Part shown: in pieces, positions 1 through 13,664 of the stretch
How the letters are laid out: each line of letters starts with the position of its first letter
Numbering within the stretch: the first letter of the stretch is position 1
DNA from: Nymphaea colorata
Taxonomy: Eukaryota; Streptophyta; Magnoliopsida; Nymphaeales; Nymphaeaceae
Length of the DNA stretch: 64,000 bases
Direction: 5' to 3'
Assembly (NCBI RefSeq): GCF_008831285.2
Contig: NW_022204507.1
Span: 6,468,174 to 6,532,173, forward strand
The notes under the pieces: generated by a model
What the model was told of the DNA's origin: nothing
Seen by the model: only the letters and a program-made list of their open reading frames with translations
Database searches by the model: none
Made by a program: the position numbers and the translations under genes

Positions 1-478
1 CAGGCGCGCTTTCTCAACAGCGTCTCTTCAAAGCGTCATTTTATGTGGGTCCCATTGGACCATCCGTAACATGTCCAAACCACGGGAGGGAAGCATTCCG
101 TGTCCCAACCACGGAATCAGAACGAACTCCGTGTCCAAACCACGGTTGATCTACTTCACTTCTTATCGGTGCTCCCATGGCATTCTCTATTCTTTCAGCT
201 CCGCCTCGATCGTCCGATTCCAGCACTGCAAACTCTCTGCTCAATACCACATGATGTAAGAGTGGTTTAATAGAGGTGGAAAATTTATGAGGATCTATCC
301 CTACTCACCTTTGGTATTCTCAGTTCGTGCTCATCGACCGTGGTCGTTGGCCGAGGAGGTCATTCGTCTTCATTCTTCTCTTTGTGCACTATGGTAGGAA
401 CCAGTATAAGTCTTATATATTTATTTTTATGCTTGAGCATGTGCATTTGAAGGCTAGTATTACTTCAAAACTCCAACA
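1..478 (+). repeat. LTR-like 3' portion of a copia element (left end outside window)
   Basis: The stretch ends in ...ccaaca and is followed after two bases by a sequence resembling the initiator-Met tRNA primer site; degenerate copia gag-pol lies downstream on the same strand. That order (LTR, primer site, gag, protease, integrase) suggests this is the tail of a 5' LTR. Bases 1-335 recur in reverse orientation at 15290-15628 with clear divergence. It contains three spaced copies of a 17-base quasi-palindrome (near 70, 100 and 131). The left limit is unknown because the similarity runs to base 1. An alternative is an unrelated dispersed repeat lying beside copia debris. Confidence 0.5.
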
Positions 479-480
479 AT

Positions 481-492
481 TGGTATTAAAGA
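481..492 (+). promoter_or_regulatory. Candidate primer binding site (tRNA-iMet type)
   Basis: The sequence tggtattaaaga differs at three positions from tggtatcagagc, the usual plant copia primer site complementary to initiator methionine tRNA. It lies two bases after a CA end, the expected spacing. It is short and imperfect, so support comes mainly from the copia gag and protease remains downstream. Confidence 0.45.
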
Positions 493-1539
493 CAAGTTCT
501 ACACTCTTTGTATCATGTACTGTTTGTTTGTATTAGAGAGAGAGGACGGCAGATTGTCACTGGCCATTTCGAAACTCTCTCACTCTCGCGCTCTTGCACA
601 TCTCTGTCTCTGCAATCCCTCTCTCCTTGTACTCTTTAGTATTTTAAAAATAAAATAACAAGGGGTTGCTAGCGAGGGGCTCTGTCCCTCCGCTGGAAGC
701 ATCCGGCAAACCCCTCTTCAGGTATACGAGATAGAGACATAGATGGAAGGCCATTGGGCCTTCCCTGAAGCAAATCAAGGAGCGTGGAAGCCCTTCTCTC
801 TATCACCGATGAAACCACCGACCAAAAGGAGGGCATGGGCCACCAAGTGGCAGACCTGCCTTTTCTTTTCCCGTCGATAGCAGTGCCTCCTTCTAGACGA
901 GAGGGAGAGAAGCAGATGAGGAACACATGCCCAGGCAGCCTCGCGTCTCTTTGCCTTGCAGCAGCACAGCAGAACAGACCCCATCAGGGGCCTGGTCCAT
1001 TGTGAAAAAGACGACAAATGGAGAGGGCCCTTCCTATCATAATGGAGAAGGGGAGGGCTTTTTGCCCACCCTTCCGACAGCATAGGGAGAGTAAAGGTGT
1101 ATGTTATGTCGTGGTTTATCACAAAAGTGAGAATTCAATGGCCTCTCACACTTGCTTTGGAAAAAAAAATATAAGGGCGTTATTATTATATTTGTTATTT
1201 CATTGTATTGATCAAGCATGAATGGGCACGTATATCTTTTGTCACATGCATTGCCTAATTCTGTTATTTTTATAGCTCAAGTAATATTCTCATTTTTTAT
1301 GGATCTAATTCTACTATTGAAAAGAAATGTACTGTTGACATTAGGATATATGGATCTATACCTAACACTTCATGTGATGAGTCTGCCCTTTTGACTAATA
1401 AAAAGACAACTCATGAGAAAGCAATCTTTGAAAAGTGTGAGTGATCTATTTCCCTTCACTTGCTGCTTCTGTAGTCTAGAGTTGCTAACTCCTTTGGTCC
1501 TCTTAGTCCACATGATTCTATTCTTTCCACCTGCTGAAT
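493..1539. other. Leader or interrupted interior of the left copia element; no gene seen
   Basis: I recognise no coding sequence. About 660-1075 is distinctly GC-richer than its surroundings and ends are not obvious, so it may be a separate insertion. The remaining part is AT-rich and leads into degenerate gag. Short open frames in it on both strands look accidental. Confidence 0.4.
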
Positions 1540-2406
1540 AAGGTTCTTTCAACATCTCTTACAACATGCATAATGATGGATAGACATTCAATGATTTGAT
1601 GTCCAAGTGTGTTGAGGAAGAAGAGAGATTGAAGAGTGAGAATGTGCATAGTGCACATGTGGCTTCTCATAAAAGTCAACATAAAATCGGACCAAAGAAA
1701 AATGTCATAAAGAAAAAGGCTAAAAAGTCCGCTACATGAACATCTAACCAATCTACTATCAAGCCTCAAAAAGGTGTCTCTTCTATGAAGTGCTTCTTCT
1801 GTAAGAAGAAATGACATAAAAAGACAAATTGTGAAAAGTATGTGAACTGTTGGCTCGGAAAGATAATTTATCATTAATTTCTCATGAATGTAACTTGATT
1901 AATATTCCAGTTAATAACTGGTTGGTTAATTCGAGTGACATTGTGTATATTGCCGATACCTTGCAGGCTTTTATGAAAGAAAGGGAGCCAATGGAACATA
2001 AGAGAAGTACTTTCTTCGAAAACAAATGCAGAGTGGTTCTGTTTTAAACTTAAGTGGATACATTTTATGTATCATCTTATAGCAGAAACCTTGTTTCTAT
2101 TTTCTGACTAGATAAATTTGGATACTGTTTTCATTTGAAAATTCAAAATTATTTATTTAGAAAGATTCAATCTGGATTGGTTATACATGTTTGACTGATT
2201 AACTACGATCCATGAGTCTCTATCTTGTGGCAATATATCAATTGGCAATAAATGTGGCATGTTGAATGAAATTCTATATGTTTTGGCAATATCGTCTAGG
2301 ACATATTAAGTATAAGCAGAGTAACACATACATAAAATCTGCTAAAATGAGCAACATCAAAGTAGAAATTATTCATACAGATGTATGCAGACCATTTGCC
2401 CTATGT
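1540..2406 (+). pseudogene. Degenerate Ty1/copia gag-protease-integrase remains
   Basis: Translations of the + strand, with stops and frame changes, read as copia polyprotein. Near 1615-1740 is a charged gag tail rich in lysine. Near 1785-1830 is a CCHC zinc-knuckle relic (CFFCKKK, a stop where glycine belongs, then HKKTNC). Near 1917-1960 the protease start WLVNSSDIVYIAD corresponds to the family's W-L-D-S-G-A/D motif with the catalytic Asp changed to Asn. Near 2270-2400 is a pre-integrase relic (RLGHI) followed by IIHTDVCRPF, the usual entry to the integrase core. The assembly gap cuts the element there. Several stops make it non-functional. Family assignment is confident; subfamily is not. 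Confidence 0.75.
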
Positions 2407-2506
2407 NNNNNNNNNNNNNNNNNNNNNNNNNNNNNNNNNNNNNNNNNNNNNNNNNNNNNNNNNNNNNNNNNNNNNNNNNNNNNNNNNNNNNNNNNNNNNN
2501 NNNNNN
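2407..2506. other. Assembly gap (100 N)
   Basis: Exactly 100 N, a conventional placeholder for a gap of unknown size. Copia coding similarity stops at its left edge and is not resumed on its right, so the missing DNA may be longer than 100 bases. Confidence 0.98.
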
Positions 2507-4299
2507 CATAATCTGAAGTTATAAATTGATCCATTGGTCCTCATGAAATTCCAAATGCATGAACATTGGGACATGTAAGGCTACCACTGATCATTCCTTC
2601 ATCCAAACATTCATTTCTATGCAATTCAAGATTGTCTTTTTTTCTTTCTATTCACGTTTTGTACCTGGCAAATAATTATTGAAAGATTTTACAACACTTT
2701 GTGGGCTTTGTAACATGCTTTAGCAACTATTTAGTTCCAGCCAAGTGTTGTTTCTTTCTTCAAACACCACCTTTATAAGTTTCTATACAATAATTTCATA
2801 TCAAGTTTCCCATTTTTTCTTTATCATCATGATCTTCTTCAATGCATGTTTCAATGCTAGATCCTGCCGTGACATTTTTTCTCAAACCTAACAATGTATT
2901 ACAAATATAATTCAATAAGCATCCAATAAGCTCAATTACATTGTATGCAAAAGCTCAAATTACTATGCATACCCAAATATTAACAACGCATAATGTAACA
3001 AATATTAACACCATACGACCAATTGGAATAATTAACAAGTAACAACATATTAGAAACTTAATGCAAAACAATTTTTGAAAAAACACGTAAAAATATAAAA
3101 GAATTGTCTACGACAATGCATCAATTACCATTGTCATGTTCTTTAACATGATATCAAATCTAAATAGAAGAGAAGAAGACAAGCAGCTCTTCCAAAATGA
3201 GAACATGTTTGAACTAGAAATAAAGAAAAAGAAAAAACAAAGAAAAAAAGCATCCACAAAAAAAATATATAATAAAAAAGGTAATTGTAGTAATGTAAAT
3301 TTTCCATGTTTTTTATTTATTTGTATAAAACAAAATAATGTAAAAAATATTTTCAATTGATTCAGTAAAGGATTGAACATAGCTGTCTACCAAGAAGCAC
3401 AAAAAAAAAAACAACATGAACCTAGGCACAAAAAAAATTTGAAAGAAAATATAATAAGTTAAAGATGCATTAAATGCTAAGTCATAAAGTAAGGATACAA
3501 ATCCCAAAACATATAATAAACTAAGACACCACTTGCGACACTTGGCAACAATGGGAGGAGGACCACCATCAATGGAGTACATGTCCACACTACAAATGAT
3601 GACAATAGTAAAGATGAACACATAATATGAGTGCAAGGATGGCACGCATGAAGAAAATAAGTTCAAGGTCTTGACTTTGTAAGCCACATTACCACAACAT
3701 CGTAAGCCAGGCCATGGTGATACACACAAAGTAACAAAAGCGCCATGTGGACACACTGTATACCATCACAGGAACACGCAGAGGGTGGCCAGTCATGGCC
3801 AGAGAGCTGAGAGAGCTAGAGGGTGGCCATGGCCAGCGCCGGACATGGATAGAGAGACTAAGACAAAGATAGAAAGGTGGCCACCTATGTTCGGTGTCTG
3901 CCATGGAGAGGAAGAGACTCAAAGAGAGAGACCTACAGTTGCAATTGAAATTCTGACGTTGGGTGATGGCTTCACCAACTGTAGCTCCAGCCTCTAGCAA
4001 TTTCGCAGGTGTGCAACGATGGTTGAAATCTTCAATTTCACATGTGATTTGGGATTGAGAAAAGGGGATTTAGGGATACAAACGGGGTTCAGTTAGGGCT
4101 ACGTGTGAAGCCTTAATGACCATCCCTGAGGTGTACGCCTCAAGTACGGAGTGTACTACGGATGGAGGCATACACCTCTACCAAATGAGGCGCATGCTTC
4201 AAGGATGCATGAGCCTCACGGCAAGGCCTCAAGGCGTTTTTTTCTAAAAAACACTTTGAGTCACATTTTTTTGTGTGAGGCGTATGCTTCTTACAACAT
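2507..4299. other. AT-rich intergenic DNA, no gene recognised
   Basis: Both strands hold many stops. The 3060-3480 stretch is A-rich with low-complexity lysine-coding runs that are compositional. About 3770-3900 is GC-richer with repeated tggcca words. About 4130-4290 has repeated gaggcgtatgcttc-like words. I could not tie any of it to a known family. Confidence 0.5.
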
Positions 4300-4672
4300 T
4301 GTTGTGAAGTAGAACAAGGCAAAGCGATGCACTAAGCTGGTGATGCAACACGTAGCTAAGCATTGCATAGTGAAGCTTAATTAAGTTTGATGGCAGAAAT
4401 ACTCTTAACATATTATATCAACAAAAATCATGTCAAAAATTAAAAACAAAAGCAAAAAACATTTTTTCTTGCGCCAAAATCAGAAATGAAAGATGGCACT
4501 GTTTTGCTATTTGCGAGAAAGTTTAATTAGTTGTTATCAACAATTATACATAAAAGTTTGTAAAATATTTAATACCTTATAAGTACTGTGGATGAAAACA
4601 AAGAACATTACTTTGGTTTATTTAAACAACATACTCATGAAAGCACCGCTTTCATCAAATGGTTATAAGTAC

Positions 4673-4766
4673 AATAAATTCACTAAACTCTATGATTTTC
4701 ATCCAACATTTACTAACTTAATAAATTCACTAAACTCTATGATTTTCATCCAACATTTACTAACTC
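4673..4766 (+). repeat. 47-bp tandem duplication inside R1
   Basis: Two adjacent copies (4673-4719 and 4720-4766), nearly identical. The corresponding place in R2 has one copy, so the duplication arose in R1 after the copies separated. Confidence 0.85.
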
Positions 4767-6191
4767 ACAGTATTTCAGTCAACATAAAATGTTCAATAAA
4801 TTCAACACTCATGGTTTTATCTACTTCTACCATGCAGCTGAGAAAAAAACTAAACAAAAACAATATGAAATAGAAAATCAAAAAGAGTCCAGCATTAATT
4901 AGAAAGCAGAGGGAGAGACAGACGGAGAGATAGGCAGGCACTTGAGGTTCACATCTCGTGCGTTGAGGTGTGCACTTCAAATACCACTGGTAGTACGCAC
5001 TCGTGGTTATGTGTTTGGTTAAGGTAATATATAGCAGTGCTAAAAATCACAGTTATAGGTTAATGGTGGTGAAAATTTCTACCGGTGGTACAGAACACCA
5101 GTGTAAGCACGTTTAGCGGCAAAGAAAAATCACAGGTATAAATGTATATGGCGGTGACCTAAACCATTTTACCATCATCAGTAGGGCTGTACCGGTTCGG
5201 TTCATCACCGGTATAGCTTATTGTCATTAAAGAAAAGCACAAATAAAATTTATATCCCCCAAGAAAACATTTATAACCTCTAGTAAATATTTCCAAGTCT
5301 TTCAACAAAAATTTTGTCTCACGTGACGTGTTCCTTCCACATCCACGCACTAAGGGGGAACAAAACTCAGCCACGTGATGCAATGGTCAACTACTGACAG
5401 ATGACAGTACCATGCTAATTAGAGATTATGGTGACGAGGGCAATCTGTTTTTTCGGTAATGTTGCAAGAGTTGAAGGTATATAGAGGATGAAGTTGCTCA
5501 AAAAAATCAGAGTGAAGTCAATTTTGTTTCACTCAACAAGAGATTTTATTGTATATATACAATGACGGCAGGAAGGTATTCATACTCTGCCTCGTATACA
5601 GAATCATTTGTTCTTTATAAAGAATCTCATCTTATAAAAGAACCAAAGAAGGATGGTCTAAAAAGTTTAATGAATATGAATCTATTTTTAGTAATGTTTC
5701 TCGTAACAAAAAGTGTAGATGCCTAAGATTGCCTTATACATAGTTCTACTTATTCTATTGCAAACAGGTTCATGCTTTGCAACTTTGTACTTTTGGAAGT
5801 CCTAAAAATGTTCCATGTTGAAGTGTTTTGAAGATGTTGGTCATATTGCTAACTGTGCTTAATATAGCAGATTGACCTATATAAATTTAGGAAGAGGTTG
5901 CCAACACCCGCTTCTAAACAAATGATTAGTGATCCAACCTAGCAGTTGGGTTTTCTTTCTACTCCATGTTTTTTCTTTTGACACCCATGTCATTTAATGC
6001 AGCAATGTTATTTCAATTTGAAACCAAGCTGATACCATTACTAGCATGATGATGTAATAAATGACAATTTGTCATTGAGAAGAACCCCTGATGATATATC
6101 AGCATAAGCTGAGATTCTTTTAAAGAACGAATGATGCAGTATGTGAGGCGGGGTATGATACCTTCTTACCGTCATTGAATCGAACCCATCA

Positions 6192-6213
6192 GTCTATATA
6201 TATATATATATAT
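6192..6213. repeat. (TA)n microsatellite
   Basis: A short pure TA run inside R1. The mirror position in the right arm (24480-24508) is a longer TA run, as expected of slippage. Confidence 0.9.
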
Positions 6214-6655
6214 CCCCAGATTAATTAGACCGGGCCAATAATTAATGATACTGACTAGGTTTGATCCATTTTCCTTCTGAAAGTGACAAGTAACCATTTA
6301 TATTTATACAATAACTTACATACAATAACTTACAGACACATGCCCCAATAATAGAAAATTTTAAAAAATATGAAAAACACCATTTTAACCTAATAAAAAA
6401 GAAAATACATTCAAATAGAAAATTTTTCATGAGCCACATCTTTTGTCAGTTTCCTCAAATATTTCCATTGATTTTATAAGTATCAATATTAATAAAAGAG
6501 GCCCAGGGAGAGTGTATGTACAAAATGTGATATTTTTCAAAATTTTCATAGAAATTACTCATGATTTTAACATTTTTCTTCAATTAGTGAAGCTGGTGTT
6601 TGTTATTCATTTTACCATGTCAAAGAACTTTTTACAATTTATCAAATATTAAACA

Positions 6656-8513
<1,858 letters not shown>

Positions 8514-8906
8514 TGGCTTTCCTCCCCATATGCTTGCCACGACCTTCTTGACTCAGCTTACCTTTCTCGGCTTTCCATCGTGGGTGACACTGTCGGTGGG
8601 AAGATCATCCACAATGTCCTCGCCTCCAGCCTGGTGCCTGATCTATCAGGCCTCAAGGGGTTGTACCAGGCAGCTCCTCTTATGTAAACCACCAGCGGAG
8701 GGGCTGCCGGACATCGCGGTGATGGTGGTGATGAGAGGCCGAAACGTTCTAGGGACCGGGGCATGATATTAGTGGAGGAGCTGAAGAACTTGGGAAGGAA
8801 GGTGGTGAAGTTGCACGTCTTCTCGGAAGAGGATCATGCCTTCTATGTGTGCAGCCCCTAGGGAGAGGCATCTACTGAGTTGATGGGCTTCATCTCTAAG
8901 TTTTGA
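8514..8906 (+). pseudogene. Carboxylesterase (CXE/GID1-like alpha/beta hydrolase) C-terminal fragment, left-arm copy
   Basis: In one frame the sequence reads SAYLSRLSIVGDTVGGKIIH, matching the nucleophile-elbow region of plant CXE carboxylesterases, where the family has G-D-S-A-G-G/A-N-I-x-H. Here the catalytic Ser is Thr (codon 8589-8591). After a gap and stops, DRGMILVEELKNLGRKVVKL and EEDHAFYV match the strand and loop before the catalytic His, and GFISKF then a stop matches the usual C-terminus. The first half of the enzyme and the region holding the catalytic Asp are missing or scrambled. It has at least two in-frame stops (near 8685 and 8860). It lies in the inverted duplication, and the reversed copy is at 21906-22268. 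It looks like a captured, dead gene fragment. Confidence 0.75.
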
Positions 8907-10789
8907 TATATAGGTTTGAATGTTGTATGAATGCTTTTTTTCTTTAATGTTGCATTAAATAATGGCTGATAGAACTCATCTGCCACCTACAGAAAGAAGA
9001 TTGTGCTGCTATGTTGCCGGTGCAACTGTCGGGGTGTTAATCAATGTAGTGAAAAAATGAAAAAAGAAAATGGTGATATGATCAGTTTATAATGATAGAG
9101 CCTGAATTTTTTGAAAACAAAGATATTCTACTTGAGAGAATTATAAGATCTCTCTCGTTCATATTCGATTTATAAGAAAAAATAAATTCCTAATGGATCC
9201 GTCCTTTAAGTAAATGGTAACAAACTATTGACAAATAATTTCTTAGTTACTTTGCAAAGGAACCAAAACATGTCTTCTTCCTACCCAATGTAGAGACGGC
9301 TAACCTTTTTTTTTAAAGAAAAAAAAAATTCATTGTGCAAAATAGATTTTTTTTTTCTCGAATGATACATGTGGGTAAATCCTCTTCTTATGAGGACAAA
9401 TAGTAGAATAAGAGAGGTGAGACTTGATGGGGACAAAGTTTGAAGCTAACTAAGGGGTGGTGGGCACCTAAGGGGTTGTTTAGCAAATAAGAGGGTCTCC
9501 CATACTTTTCACTGTGACCACTTTTGATATTATAGTTGTTGCTAAGAAAAGTTTTAAGTTTAAACTTTTTTTTTTTTCGGTTCAGCATTTTTTTTGGTCG
9601 ATCACGATCTGAAGTTGAATGAGATGCTTTACAACCCTATGTAATTTGATAAGAGTGTTTGGTCCTTCTTATGACATAATTTCTGTTTGCATATAGAGAT
9701 TGATCAATAATATCATTTGATAAAGATTAAAAGGGCTATAAGAACTGCGGAACATGTTTTACTTTTTTGTACAGTCATATTTTGAATTTATGTTAGAACT
9801 AACCGAAAAGACTTTACGGCGCAAAACAGAAGTGTTTTTTCAAATAATAAAAAAATCAATTTAAAATTTAAAAATCCTTTGAAATTTTAAAAAATATTTT
9901 ATTTTAATAACGGCCATTACAAGCATGGCAGATTGGATGCGCTTCATCAACAAAACTGGTAGGTCAAGATTAGTTTTTCATTAAAAAAAAAAACTAAAAA
10001 AACATCGGCTATCACCTCGTTCATTAAATATTATGAGGCAGATGCAGTTTTCTTAAGTTCCTATTTGTTTCGGATCGGATTACATGTGAACATGGATTTG
10101 GATCTTTTTTTTTCTTTGGCCCCGATGAAATGTTTGAAGAAGATAAAAGGAATGTCCGCTTCCCAAGTGCATGTTTGATGCAGATGATAAGTATTGGGGT
10201 TTTAAATGGTTTTTCCGAAATGCATCACATTTTTACCATGTAAAAACCCAAGAAACGGGGGAAAGACTTCTAGCCCATATTCTCGTCTACCTCTGGAGGT
10301 TACGATCTGCCCTCATCAAGGAGGGGGAGCTCGAAGGTAGCACAGCGATGGCTGGTTCCCAGTAGGATCAATCACTCTCTCCTCTCCTTTTTTTTATTTT
10401 TTTTTTCGGCCATTTCTCTATCCCTTTCTTGTTTTTCCAGCCCACAACTGGTTTTGTGGAGGAGGGAGAAGGGTCTTCCTTTTGCCATCCAGGCGGTTTC
10501 TGATATAATTTCATCTAACATGTGTAACAACGGTCATGACTCCCCTTTTCGAACAAGTTTTTTTTTTTTTTTGGAATTTTATTCTCGTTGCTCATTTTGA
10601 TTTGTTTATGGTGTGGTTTGTGATTCATCGCTTTTGGGTATGTGATCCATGACTATTAAGGTCTTGGTTGCTGTTAATTTTGTTAGTCAAGGTAGATTCC
10701 AGTGAAGAGCATTCGAATTATCGTTCACAAGGAAGTTGGTTGTTTCGATCTGAGATTTTGAGCATTTCTTTCTCCTTTCTGTTATATCA
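8907..10789. other. Non-coding interior of left arm, including sequence upstream of the SEC16 fragment
   Basis: Conserved as an inverted match with 19985-21905. About 10250-10790 is GC-richer with pyrimidine-rich runs and probably represents the promoter, leader or first intron of the captured SEC16 gene. An open frame at 10171-10365 ending in a GA-rich stretch is unrecognised and not convincingly coding. Poly-T runs occur near 9310, 9570, 10385 and 10558. Confidence 0.45.
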
Positions 10790-11499
10790 ATGGCGGCTTC
10801 TCCATATCTTATGCAGGATCAGACGGATGAAGGTTTCTTTGACAAGCTTGTGGATGATGAGTTTTGGATCGATGGTTCTTCTGCAGCTGAGTTACAAGAG
10901 GTAATGATTCCGATGGGATCAACTGGGCCCCCTGCTGATACTTCTCTAGTGAAACTTTCCTTGAGTAAATCGGAGTACCATTTACAAGTTCAGGTGAACG
11001 AGGCTGTTGCCAGAAAAGCTGGCTCCTTTCGTGTCAGAAACTCGGTCGAATTCAAACCATAGAAAGTAAATCAGGTTGCAGAAGGGAGTAGTTCCGATGT
11101 GCTGGTTGAGTCCAACGAGTCTGCCACACCAGTAGAGTTGGTTGCACATGGCGCCGGTGCCAATGCCCATCTCAACAATTTGGAAGAAGATTTTCCGTTT
11201 GTTAAAGGTTCTAAGCAGACCTGGTCGAGCATGAAGGAGGCGCAGTGGAGTACCTTTCATTCAGGTATGCGCGATAATGATTCTGGTGGTTTTAGTTCTC
11301 ATTCAGATTTCTTTGCAGAATGGATGAAAATACATCTAGACAGACTACAGGGGAGCATGGCACCACATTCTCATCAACGTCTTTGCAATCTCAATCGCAA
11401 AATCAAGCTGGTTTTGTTCAAGGGAGAACACAGCAAACTGATGCAATCAATGATGATCCTGCAGTCGTTGAGAAGGACCTAAATGGTGAAACTGCTGAT
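10790..11499 (+). pseudogene. SEC16-like: SEC16 (COPII coat assembly factor) N-terminal fragment, left-arm copy
   Basis: The frame opening at 10790 reads MAASPYLMQDQTDEGFFDKL followed by VDDE, the hallmark start of plant SEC16A/MAG5 proteins (D-Q-T-D-E-D-F-F-D-K-L-V-D-D). Farther on, in another frame, MKEAQWSTFHSG and FSSHSDFFAEW match the conserved SEC16 segment V-K-E-V-Q-W-S-x-F ... S-Y-S-D-F-F. SEC16 organises ER exit sites. Only the first part (about 230 codons) is present; the central and ancestral-coatomer domains are absent. A frame change follows ELQE, a stop (tag) lies near 11060, and the 3' end is cut exactly where repeat R2 begins, so it cannot make SEC16. The family call rests on both conserved blocks. 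Confidence 0.8.
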
Positions 11500-11500
11500 T

Positions 11501-13664
11501 TGTTGTGAAGTACAACAAGGTGAAGCGATGCACCAAGTTGGAGATGCATTGTGTAGCTAAGCGATGCATAGTGAAGCTTAAGTTTCATGGCAAAAATAAT
11601 CTAACACATTATATCAACAAAAATCATGTCAGAAATTAAAAACAAGTGCAAAAAAACCTTTTTTTTTTGCGCCAAAATCATGCATAAGGATGGCACTGTA
11701 TTGCTATTTGCAAGAAAGTTTAATTAGTTGTTATCAACAATTATACATAAAAGGTTGTAAAATATTTAATTCCTTATAAGTACTGCGGATGAAAAAAGCA
11801 TTACTTTGGTTTATTTAAACAACATACTCATGAGAGCTCTGGTTTGGTCAAATGGTTATAAGTTCAATAAATTCACTAAACTCCCTGATTTTTATCCAAC
11901 ATTTATTAACTTACACTATTTCATTCAACATACAACCTTCAATAAATTAACACTTATCACTTTTATCTAATTCTACCATGCGGCTGAGAAAAGAATTAAA
12001 CAAAAACAATGTGAAATAGAACAATGAAAAAAAAATACAAGCATTAATTACAAAACAGAAGTAGAGAGAGAGATAGACATCAGCGAGAGGCAGGCACTCG
12101 AGGTGCACTTTTCGTGCGTTGAGTTGTGTGCTTCAAATAACAGTGGTGGTTTCGTTATGGGTTCAGGTAATATAGCGGTGGTACATCACTGTTATAGGTT
12201 TATAGTGGTGAAATTTCTACTGGTGCTAGAGAACACCGGTATAAGTACCTTAGCGGCGAGACATTTCACCGGTATAAGTGTATACGGCTGCGAACTACAC
12301 CATTGTTAGGGATCTATACCAGTTCTAACCGTCACTGGTATTGGACTGTCCCAGTAGCGTTCATCACCTGTATAGGTTATTATGATTAAAGAATAGCACA
12401 AACATAATTTGTACCCCTCAAGAAAACATTTATAGGCTCTAGTAAATATTTCCATGCCTTTCAACCAAAAATATGTCTTAGGCAATGTGATCCTTTTGCA
12501 TCCACATGCTAAGGGAGAACAAAACTCAGTCACGTGATGCAATGGTTACCTGTTGACAGATGACAGTACCATGCTAATTAGGGATGATGGTGGTGAGGGC
12601 TGTCTATTTTCTGTGGAAAGGTTGCAAGAGTTGAAGGTATATAGAGAAGTTGCTCGAAAGAATCAAAGTCTGAAGTCAATTTGGTTCACTCGACAAGAGA
12701 TTTTCTTGTATATATACAATGATGGCAGGAAGATATTCATACTCCACCTTGTATACTGCATCATTCTTTATGTATAAAGAATCTCACCTTATAAAAGAAC
12801 CTCTAGAGGATGATGTCAAAAGTTTGTTAATATCAATTTATTTTTAGTATTGTTTCTCGTAACAAAAGGCTTAGATTCCTAAGATTGTCTTGCACATAGT
12901 TCTAGTTATTGTACTGCAAACACATTCATGCCTTAGTGTACGGAATAACACTTGAGCATAGCTAGGAAGAGGTTGCCAACAAACAAATGATTAGTGGCCC
13001 AACCTAGGAGTTGGGTTTTCTTTCTACTCTATGTTTTTTCTTTTGACATCCATGTCATTGAATACAACACTGTTATTTCAATTCAAAACCAAGCTGATGC
13101 CATTAGTAGTACGATGCTGTAATAAATGACAATTTGTCATTGGGAAGAACCCCAGGTACATCAGTATAAGATAAGATTCTTTTGTAATGAACGAATAATG
13201 CAGTATAAGGGGCGGAGATTGAATAGCTTCCTACCGTCATTGAATTGAACTCAGCAATCCATGTACCACTTTACACACACACACACACATATATATGTCG
13301 CTAGACAAATTAGACCAGGCAAATAATTAATGAGACCGATAAGGTTTGATGCATTTTTCTTCTGGAAAGTTACAAGTAACCATTTATATTTATACAATTA
13401 CCAACAGGCACATGCCCCACTGTTTTAAATATGAAAAAGACCATTTTACCCTAATAAAAAAAAATACCTGAATAGAAAGATTTTTATGGGCCACCTCTTT
13501 TTGACAATATAAAAAAAGGCCTAGGGAGATTGTATGTACAAAATGTGATTTTTTTGATTTCTTTCATAGAAATTGCTCAAGATTTTAACATTTTACTTCA
13601 ATTAATGAAGCAGGTGTTTGTCAATCATTTTATTACGTCAAACAACTTTTCAATCTATTTAACA
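11501..13664 (+). repeat. R repeat copy R2 (about 2.16 kb, direct orientation)
   Basis: Aligned with R1 from tgttgtgaagtacaac to ...tatttaaca. It starts immediately after the truncated SEC16 fragment. Around 12170-12360 are several caccggtata words and related inverted accggt motifs. The inverted-duplication limit (13312) falls inside this copy, so the last 350 bases have no partner in the right arm. No coding capacity is evident. Confidence 0.7.

Larger units (their letters stand above)
4300..6655 (+). repeat. R repeat copy R1 (about 2.36 kb, direct orientation)
   Basis: This copy aligns from tgttgtgaagtagaac to ...tattaaaca with R2 (11501-13664) in the same orientation, and parts align in reverse with 17382-19219 and 24050-24709. 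The shared limits begin TG and end CA, as in LTRs, but no primer site follows it and no polypurine tract precedes R2. The middle (about 5020-5220) carries several accggt/caccggtata words, like the subterminal motif clusters of CACTA-type DNA transposons. R1 alone has a 47-bp tandem duplication at 4673-4766. No coding capacity is evident. Confidence 0.7.

Noticed and set aside
3136-3360. Lys-rich open frame
   Set aside because: A-rich low-complexity DNA; no protein similarity recognised.
3108-3756. Hydrophobic - strand frames resembling membrane proteins
   Set aside because: Phe/Leu/Ile richness reflects the complement of A-rich DNA; no conserved motif.
10668-10904. Frame overlapping the start of the SEC16 fragment
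   Set aside because: Shadow of the SEC16 frame and its leader; the conserved motif is in another frame.
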